Shown here: in pieces, positions 4,726 to 9,562 of the stretch
Layout of the letters: every line of letters starts with the position of its first letter
Position numbering within the stretch: the stretch's first letter is position 1
Source of the DNA: Oceanococcus sp041624435
GTDB taxonomy: Bacteria > Pseudomonadota > Gammaproteobacteria > Nevskiales > Oceanococcaceae
Assembly: GCA_041624435.1 (NCBI GenBank)
Contig: JBFJVB010000126.1
Coordinates: 1 to 9,562 of the forward strand
DNA: 9,562 nt
Direction of reading: 5' to 3'
Notes under the pieces: generated by a model
What the model was told of the DNA's origin: nothing
Databases searched by the model: none
The model's input: the letters and a program-made list of their open reading frames with translations, nothing else
Made by a program: the position numbers and the translations under genes

Positions 4726-7134
4726 TCAGGGCATATCCTGGGGGCAATCGCCGGCCGCGCCGAGGATCTCGAAAACCGAAGAAATGCCTTCATAGGGCTG
4801 CGCTGGCATGCTCGAGGAGCTGCGTGCGGTACCGGCATGGCGCAGCCGATACAGGCCGGGAGCGGCATCGCCGGGGATGCGCCAGGCCAGTTCATTTTCG
4901 GCACTGACCGGCGCCTGGGTATCGGGCGCCGGGTACCAGCGGAACTGCAGCTGCGGATCGCGATCCTGGACCACGGTGGCCCAGCTGCCATCGGCGCGCT
5001 GGCGCTCGACATAGGCGTAACTGGACTCGAGTTTTTCCAGGGTGTCGTTGCGCGGGTGGCCACCCTGGAAACGCGCCCTGGCGACTTCCCCACGGGCGTA
5101 CAGGGGCTGGGTGTCCTGGAGCACGGCGCCGAAACTTCCGGACGGGGCCGGTGTATCCGCAATGACGAAGGGTGGATGGCGAAATCCACTGGGCTGGGTC
5201 TGTGGCGCGGGCAGGCCGGCAGGCGCGGGTGTCGCCTCGCGCAGGCTGATGGCGAGTTTGCGCACTTCCTGCATGACCGCGGCGAGCTGCCAGGGGCCAA
5301 ACAGGGTGGACGCGCCTTCATACTGCTGTGAGGCGTATTCCTCGCGGGTGGCCAGGTACTGCGCGTAGTCGTTGCTCAGACCGGCAATCACCACCTGGTC
5401 CACGCCGCCGCCGCGCAGACTGTGCCGGATCAGCTCGCGCAGGCGCCGCGCTGCGGTCGTGGTTACTTCAAAGGGCAGGGCGACAATGGCGACGTGGCCG
5501 ATCACGAACATTTGCAGCGGCAGCGGTCCGATACTCGCCGGAAACAGGACCGGCTTTTCGGCCTGGCAACTGTAATCGCCCGCCGGATGATCGGGCCCGG
5601 CCTGGCACAGCGCATTGGAGAGCAGGAAGGGCGGAATGTCCAGATACCCCTGGAACACATTGTCGTAAGCCGAGCTCAGGTCACGGCTGGCCTGATCCAC
5701 CAGATCCTGATTGGCACAGCTCACTCCTTCCTCGGTATGGCCGCGGTTGTCTTCGGCGCCGGCGCCGAAGGAAACGCCCACCCCGGCGGTGCAGGTCCGC
5801 TTCACCTCGGCGTCCAGTTCCGGAGGATGCGCTAGGCGGGCCAGCACCTCGGGGTCGCTTACCGTGACGGCATTCATGTCCACATGCAGCAGGCGGTAAT
5901 CCACGCCGCCGACCAGCGGGGTGGTGGCCTGGTCGTAGAGCACCAGCGCCTTGGCCAGTTGCTTGCTGCCCGAGATCGCATTGCCCTGGTCGGTGTCGAT
6001 GCCGCAGCCCAGGCGCTGGTCGGGGTAGGGGTATTCGAACACGCAGACATTGGGCGAACTGTCGCCTTCGTCTTCCTGGGCGAACGCGGCCACAAAGGTG
6101 TTCTCACCCTCGCTCAAACCGTAGCGGGTCTGCATGATGCGCTCGGCCCCCAGCGCCGCGTATCCCTTGTTGTCGGAGCCGATCGCGGGGACGTGAATGC
6201 CCAGCGAGGTGGTGTGCACGCCGAACCAGTTCAGAAAGCCCAGCTCGGTGCCGTCATCGCGGACAAAGCGGATCAGGCGCATGGTCTTGTTCACCTTGAT
6301 CTCGCCGTCGTCCACATCCAGCCAGTCGGCCCGTTCGGGCGCCGGGTTCATCGCGTAGGCTTCTGGCGAGCGATTGATATTGGTATCCAGCAGTTCGCCG
6401 GCCGCCAGGCCGATACGCGCCGCCTGGGGGTGACGCGCCAGGTTGCGATGGGCGCGCTGCAAGGCGCGGAAAATCCCCAGGGTGAGAACGTCATAGGCCA
6501 GTGGGTCATAGCCCAGGCGGAACACATTCTGATTGTTGTCGTGGGACTCACCGCCCGGCCCCGAATGGGTGTGGGTGGCCGACAGCAGAATATTATCGGC
6601 GCTGTACAGGGCCGCCATCTCGTCATCAGCGGCCACGCGTTCGATCACCCCTTGTCTCACACTCTGGGTGATGAAGGCCGCATCGACCACGGCCATCAGC
6701 ACGCGTTTGTCGTTACAGGTGCTGTGCACCGCGAATGCCCGGGCGTACAGGCGGGTATGGATGCCCTGGGTCTGATGCTCCGGATTCTCATAACCCACGG
6801 TGATGCTGCCACCGGCATTGCCGGTGATGTCGGCGATGCCGGAGCCGAGCGCAAAGCGGGTGTTATCCGCACAGGCCCCGCCATTGAGCGGCACGCCTGG
6901 ATCACGCGCCGGGGCCTGGACCGGAACGCTCGTCCGCGCCGGCCGATCCTGACCGGTGCCGATATCCAGCAGGGGGTTGCGCAGCGCGCATTGGGCTTCG
7001 GCCCGCGCCAGCAGTGGCGCGGCCTGGACGGTCGCGGTGGGCAGCAGCGCTGCACGATCGCGCCCGCCCGGCTGGCAGGCGCTGCACAGCAGGGCCAGGC
7101 CGAAGACGCCGGTTATCAGTCCTGAGCGAGTCAT
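4726..7134 (-). CDS. Neutral ceramidase with lipoprotein-like signal
   Basis: An 802-residue protein matching the neutral/alkaline non-lysosomal ceramidase family, zinc amidases that cleave ceramide to sphingoid base and fatty acid. The signal segment ends LLCSAC (Cys20). This is lipobox-like but has Cys at -3 where Leu is usual, so it may be a lipoprotein or simply exported. A Pro/Ala-rich tether to about residue 90 precedes the domain, which opens ALGSGIADITG at 95. ATHTHSGPGG (186-195) and GVHTTS (His307) carry the zinc-binding histidines. GDSSPN has Ser360 at the position of the nucleophilic Ser in the bacterial enzyme's SPN motif. PFEVTTTAARRLR (Glu556) and SNDYAQY (Tyr590/593) correspond to the other expected zinc ligands. 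A C-terminal beta-sandwich covers about 650-790. Six Cys between 363 and 523 suggest disulfides and export. GGAG seven bases before the ATG supports the start. Bacterial homologues are secreted and degrade environmental or host sphingolipids. Confidence 0.93.
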   Translation of the reverse strand: MTRSGLITGVFGLALLCSACQPGGRDRAALLPTATVQAAPLLARAEAQCALRNPLLDIGTGQDRPARTSVPVQAPARDPGVPLNGGACADNTRFALGSGIADITGNAGGSITVGYENPEHQTQGIHTRLYARAFAVHSTCNDKRVLMAVVDAAFITQSVRQGVIERVAADDEMAALYSADNILLSATHTHSGPGGESHDNNQNVFRLGYDPLAYDVLTLGIFRALQRAHRNLARHPQAARIGLAAGELLDTNINRSPEAYAMNPAPERADWLDVDDGEIKVNKTMRLIRFVRDDGTELGFLNWFGVHTTSLGIHVPAIGSDNKGYAALGAERIMQTRYGLSEGENTFVAAFAQEDEGDSSPNVCVFEYPYPDQRLGCGIDTDQGNAISGSKQLAKALVLYDQATTPLVGGVDYRLLHVDMNAVTVSDPEVLARLAHPPELDAEVKRTCTAGVGVSFGAGAEDNRGHTEEGVSCANQDLVDQASRDLSSAYDNVFQGYLDIPPFLLSNALCQAGPDHPAGDYSCQAEKPVLFPASIGPLPLQMFVIGHVAIVALPFEVTTTAARRLRELIRHSLRGGGVDQVVIAGLSNDYAQYLATREEYASQQYEGASTLFGPWQLAAVMQEVRKLAISLREATPAPAGLPAPQTQPSGFRHPPFVIADTPAPSGSFGAVLQDTQPLYARGEVARARFQGGHPRNDTLEKLESSYAYVERQRADGSWATVVQDRDPQLQFRWYPAPDTQAPVSAENELAWRIPGDAAPGLYRLRHAGTARSSSSMPAQPYEGISSVFEILGAAGDCPQDMP

Positions 7135-7163
7135 TCACGGTCTCCATCATTCGCCACATGCCA

Positions 7164-7218
7164 CCGCCGCATGGCGGAAAGCTACGGCCTGCGCTCGCAG
7201 GCACCTGCTCCTGGAGCA
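7164..7218. repeat. Cluster of three consecutive dyads upstream of ceramidase
   Basis: In 55 bases there are three inverted repeats: CCGCC-GCAT-GGCGG (7164-7177), GCCTGCG-CT-CGCAGGC (7187-7202, perfect 7-bp arms) and TGCTCC-T-GGAGCA (7206-7218). They begin 30 bases upstream of the ceramidase ATG, so they probably lie in the ceramidase mRNA leader or overlap its promoter. Serial hairpins, operators, or chance in GC-rich DNA are all possible. Confidence 0.45.
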
Positions 7219-7391
7219 AGCGGGCCACAGTCTAGTGCCTCCGCGACCCGGACGCGAAGACCGGCGCCCGGGTAAAGGTCCTGGCGATTTCGCAGCCTGC
7301 GACAAGCCAGCTCCGCCGTGTTGCGCAAGAGCCAGGTGGCTAATGACCACGCCCCGATACGCGCTGGGCCGTGGGTGGAAATGGCCCGGTT

Positions 7392-7419
7392 TTGCCGCCG
7401 CCGTGGTTTCAGTTACTGT
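7392..7419 (+). promoter_or_regulatory. Weak candidate promoter of the acetyltransferase gene
   Basis: TTGCCG at 7392-7397 and TACTGT at 7414-7419 are spaced by 16 bases on the plus strand, with partial matches to sigma-70 -35 and -10 boxes. The -10 overlaps the dyad at 7415-7429. The matches are poor and the call is tentative. Confidence 0.2.
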
Positions 7420-7429
7420 GCTGCACAGT
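7415..7429. promoter_or_regulatory. 15-bp perfect dyad, candidate operator
   Basis: ACTGTGC-T-GCACAGT is a perfect 7-bp inverted repeat around one base, ending 45 bases before the acetyltransferase ATG. Size, symmetry and position fit a binding site for a dimeric repressor or activator. No regulator gene is present in the window to pair with it. Confidence 0.4.
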
Positions 7430-7474
7430 CGGGCCTTGCCTGATCGGTCCCTGCGGCAACGAATCAAGCTCACT

Positions 7475-8098
7475 ATGCTCAATCTACAATTTCGTCCTGC
7501 CTGTGCCGATGATCTCGAGCACGTGATTGATCTCATCTACAGCTCGGGTCCAGAAGCCTTTGAGTACGGTTTCTCCTGTCCGGGGCGGCCAGCCCGGGAA
7601 TTTCTCCGCTTTGCCTTCGCCCAGGGCCATGGCCTGTTTGGCTGGGGGAACCATCGGGTGGTCGTCTGCGCAGACCAAGTCATTGCCGTGGGTTCTTTTT
7701 TCAGCGCCAAGGAGTATCCGCGGCTTAGCAACGCCATGATCAAGCAGGTGCTGCAATTCTTTCCGCTACGCTACTGGCCGCAAGTCATTCGTCGGGCATT
7801 GCATCTGAAACAGCTGTTGCCCCCGCCCGATCCCGGGCAGCAGTACATCGCCAATCTGGGGGTGCGCCCGGACTTTCGTGGCCAGGGTGTTGGCGCGGCA
7901 TTACTCGAACAGGAGCATCGACGGGCCCAGGCCAAGGGCTTGCACTACTGCGCGCTGGACGTGGCGGAAAGCAATCCACGTGCCCAGGCCCTGTACGAGC
8001 GTCTTGGCTATGCCGTCACGGCTCGGAACCGGTTTCCCGGGCCGGCCACGAAAGTCCCCAACGCGCGACGCATGGTGTTACCACTGCAGGCTGAGTGA
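7475..8098 (+). CDS. GNAT-family N-acetyltransferase
   Basis: A 207-residue protein from ATG at 7475. It opens with a GNAT-type first strand (LQFRPACADDLEHVIDLI), and the acetyl-CoA site lies late in the protein: NLGVRPDFRGQGVGAALL at 127-144, with the RGQGVG pyrophosphate loop at 135-140. It is followed by ALDVAESNPRAQALYERLGY (160-179), the usual final motif of the fold. The middle (80-120) is helical and rich in Leu, Arg and Pro, and may form the acceptor site. Family members transfer an acetyl group from acetyl-CoA to an amine; the acceptor here is unknown. There is no signal peptide, so it is cytosolic. The ribosome site is poor. The start is chosen because the fold begins immediately and upstream sequence in frame overlaps the ceramidase gene antisense. 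The 3' end overlaps the opposing TonB-receptor gene by 21 bases. Confidence 0.9.
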   Translation: MLNLQFRPACADDLEHVIDLIYSSGPEAFEYGFSCPGRPAREFLRFAFAQGHGLFGWGNHRVVVCADQVIAVGSFFSAKEYPRLSNAMIKQVLQFFPLRYWPQVIRRALHLKQLLPPPDPGQQYIANLGVRPDFRGQGVGAALLEQEHRRAQAKGLHYCALDVAESNPRAQALYERLGYAVTARNRFPGPATKVPNARRMVLPLQAE

Positions 8099-9562
8099 CA
8101 GGCTGAGCAGGCGTTCCGGAATCTGGTTGGCGAAATAGGAGTGTGCGTAGAGGTTGTGATCGGCGACAAAGTTCAGCGCCTTGGTATTCGACAGATTGCT
8201 GGCGTTGAGGATCAGCGCCCACCTGTCCGCGTATTGTGGTCCCAGAACCAGGCGCGCGCCATACAGCCAGTAGCCTGCCTGGCGTGATCTTTCGTCCAGA
8301 TCCAGCTCCAGATACTGATCCCCACGGTAACTGGCATCCACACTGAACTGCAGGCCAAGATCCTGTTCAAGCCAGCGGCCGATCGGCAGTGAGATGGTCG
8401 GGCTGAAGTTCGCGGAGATCACCGGCGCGCGGGGCAGGGTGCGTCCGGTCAAATCCTGTTGAGGAGTTTCGTCAGGCCCGGCCTGATCGACCTGTTCCGC
8501 CGTAGGCGGGCCATTCGGGTAACTGCCATACTCGGCGCTGGACAGTCCCAGGGCCGCATCGATGCTCAACCACTCCACGGGAGGCAGCCAGCTCAGGTCG
8601 AGCTCAAGCCCCTGCAATTCGGCGCCTTGCGCATTGAAGACATCGAACCCCACGCCATTGAAGTTGACCACCTGCATGTCGCTGACCTGGGTGTAGTAAA
8701 GCGCAGCATTGAGCGACAGGCTGTTGTCCAGCCAGCGGCTTTTCAAACCCAGTTCCCACGCGTCCGCGCGTTCGGGCTCGAACTCCAGATTTGAGCCCTG
8801 AAAGCTGATGGCGTTGAATCCACCGCTTTTGTAGCCGCGGGTCCAGGTGGCATAGCTGGCAACATCGTCATTGACTTCGAAGCGCAGGCCCAGCTTGGGA
8901 GAAACCTCATTTTCGTTTCTGCTCAGGGCTTGATCGACGTCCTCGGCGCCGACGATCGCGCCAGTGATGCCCGGGCCGTAAGTTTCCACGTGCAGAAACG
9001 CGTTCTTGTTTTCGCGCCCCAGTCGCAGCCCGACAATGCCGGCCCATTGCGGGGTGAAAAACCAGGTGGCCTGGCCGAACAGCGCGTAGCTACGCGTGTC
9101 CTGGGTGAACAGGTTGATGACGCCGTCGTTGTAATCCGGCCCCGGCACGGGCGCGGCGTTGAGGATCAGACCCAGCGGGTTGCTGCCGGTAGGTGAATCC
9201 GGCGCGCCCAGGGCTTCGCTGCCCGCCGGGGTCAAGGCGAAGTCGGTGATGTCACTGCCGATGCTGACCGTAACCAAAGTGTCCATCTGCGACTGAAACC
9301 CGAACAAGCCGCCGACGAACTCCAGGCCCTGGCCCCAGCGGGGCTCCGCACGCCCGTTAAACCTCAACTCCAGCGAATCCTGGGCGTAATCGAAATCAGC
9401 TTTCACGGCGACCAGATCAGCTGCGCTGACGTCGAAATCCATCAGGATGTCGTTGACCACACCGGCGTGCCCGACAACCGCGGTGAACAGGACATCCGAC
9501 AGGCCCCAGAAATCCCCCATCTCATACTCTCCGATGCCGTGCAGGATGTCCGAATCACGCCG
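8078..9562 (-). CDS. TonB-dependent receptor, C-terminal part, runs off right edge
   Basis: The frame is open to the right edge, giving 494 residues up to the TAA at 8078. An internal ATG at 9520 is not the start, because the frame continues upstream and the plug domain and TonB box are missing. The visible part is beta-barrel. It contains YALFGQATWFFTPQW (about residues 159-173 of the visible part), a SPKLGLRFEVNDDVASYATW segment near 220, GYKSGGFNA near 243, WELGLKSRWLDNSLSLNAALYYT, and repeated amphipathic strands. It ends LLSLSLSLQW with a terminal aromatic residue, the usual outer-membrane assembly signal. The YKSGGFN motif is common in TonB receptors of sphingomonads and marine gammaproteobacteria. 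These proteins import siderophores, vitamins or organic substrates with energy from TonB-ExbBD; the ligand here cannot be read from the barrel. The 3' end overlaps the acetyltransferase gene tail to tail. Confidence 0.92.
   Translation of the reverse strand, partial: RRDSDILHGIGEYEMGDFWGLSDVLFTAVVGHAGVVNDILMDFDVSAADLVAVKADFDYAQDSLELRFNGRAEPRWGQGLEFVGGLFGFQSQMDTLVTVSIGSDITDFALTPAGSEALGAPDSPTGSNPLGLILNAAPVPGPDYNDGVINLFTQDTRSYALFGQATWFFTPQWAGIVGLRLGRENKNAFLHVETYGPGITGAIVGAEDVDQALSRNENEVSPKLGLRFEVNDDVASYATWTRGYKSGGFNAISFQGSNLEFEPERADAWELGLKSRWLDNSLSLNAALYYTQVSDMQVVNFNGVGFDVFNAQGAELQGLELDLSWLPPVEWLSIDAALGLSSAEYGSYPNGPPTAEQVDQAGPDETPQQDLTGRTLPRAPVISANFSPTISLPIGRWLEQDLGLQFSVDASYRGDQYLELDLDERSRQAGYWLYGARLVLGPQYADRWALILNASNLSNTKALNFVADHNLYAHSYFANQIPERLLSLSLSLQW

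Larger units (their letters stand above)
7135..7474. other. Divergent intergenic region rich in dyads
   Basis: This 340-bp gap separates the ceramidase start (minus) from the acetyltransferase start (plus), so both promoters should lie here. It contains no gene I can support. The plus-strand frame continuing into the acetyltransferase is open from 6956, but it overlaps the ceramidase signal-peptide coding region and resembles no domain. Four short perfect or near-perfect dyads occur, three close to the ceramidase start and one close to the acetyltransferase start. I see no consensus sigma-70 promoter. Confidence 0.6.

Noticed and set aside
4528..5331. 267-residue plus-strand ORF across the DUF6940-like and ceramidase 3' ends
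   Set aside because: It overlaps two supported genes, one in another frame of the same strand and one antisense, and resembles no family.
5884..7125. 413-residue plus-strand ORF opposite the ceramidase gene
   Set aside because: It is fully antisense to a gene with intact family motifs. Its translation is rich in Gly, Ala, Arg, Gln and His with no domain, as expected of a GC-rich shadow frame.
6956..7474. N-terminal extension of the acetyltransferase to 6956
   Set aside because: It would place 173 domain-free residues opposite the ceramidase signal region. The GNAT fold begins right at ATG 7475.
1..9562. CRISPR array, tRNA, insertion sequence or phage remnant
   Set aside because: I saw no regularly spaced repeats, cloverleaf-like segment, transposase or integrase ORF, or terminal inverted repeats with target duplications.

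Overview
The window is high-GC DNA from a Gram-negative bacterium. It carries a TonB-dependent outer-membrane receptor, two predicted lipoproteins and one Sec-exported protein. Gene content and style fit a proteobacterium, and my best guess is a free-living, possibly marine gammaproteobacterium. That placement is inference, because no rRNA or housekeeping marker is present. I saw no tRNA, rRNA, CRISPR array, transposase, integrase or attachment site, so this looks like ordinary chromosome with accessory surface and lipid functions, not a mobile island.

Layout from left to right. (1) At 1-411 on the minus strand is the N-terminal part of a lipoprotein with a Thr/Asn/Asp/Ser-rich linker and the start of a formylglycine-generating-enzyme-like (FGE-sulfatase/SUMF1) domain. 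It runs off the left edge. (2) 412-866 has no convincing gene. (3) 867-2801 (minus) is a 644-residue exported protein with DUF11-like beta-sandwich modules around a Cys- and Asp-rich centre. (4) 2802-3047 is intergenic and holds a 26-bp inverted repeat. (5) 3048-3941 (minus) is a patatin-like phospholipase of the RssA type, probably starting at TTG. (6) 4034-4708 (plus) is a cytosolic-looking protein resembling the DUF6940 family, divergent from the patatin gene. (7) 4726-7134 (minus) is a neutral ceramidase with a lipoprotein-like signal. (8) 7135-7474 is intergenic and contains four short perfect dyads. (9) 7475-8098 (plus) is a GNAT acetyltransferase. (10) 8078-9562 (minus) is the C-terminal part of a TonB-dependent receptor that runs off the right edge.

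The genes are mostly single units in divergent or convergent pairs, not one operon. The only functional thread is envelope and lipid chemistry. A surface or secreted ceramidase releases fatty acid and sphingoid base, a patatin can deacylate lipids, and a TonB receptor could import an unknown ligand. Linking these as a sphingolipid-scavenging locus is speculative. I found no clear new defence or mobile system. The most useful points are the unannotated partial FGE-type lipoprotein, the revised patatin start, the modular exported protein, and the cluster of perfect dyads flanking the ceramidase and acetyltransferase genes.
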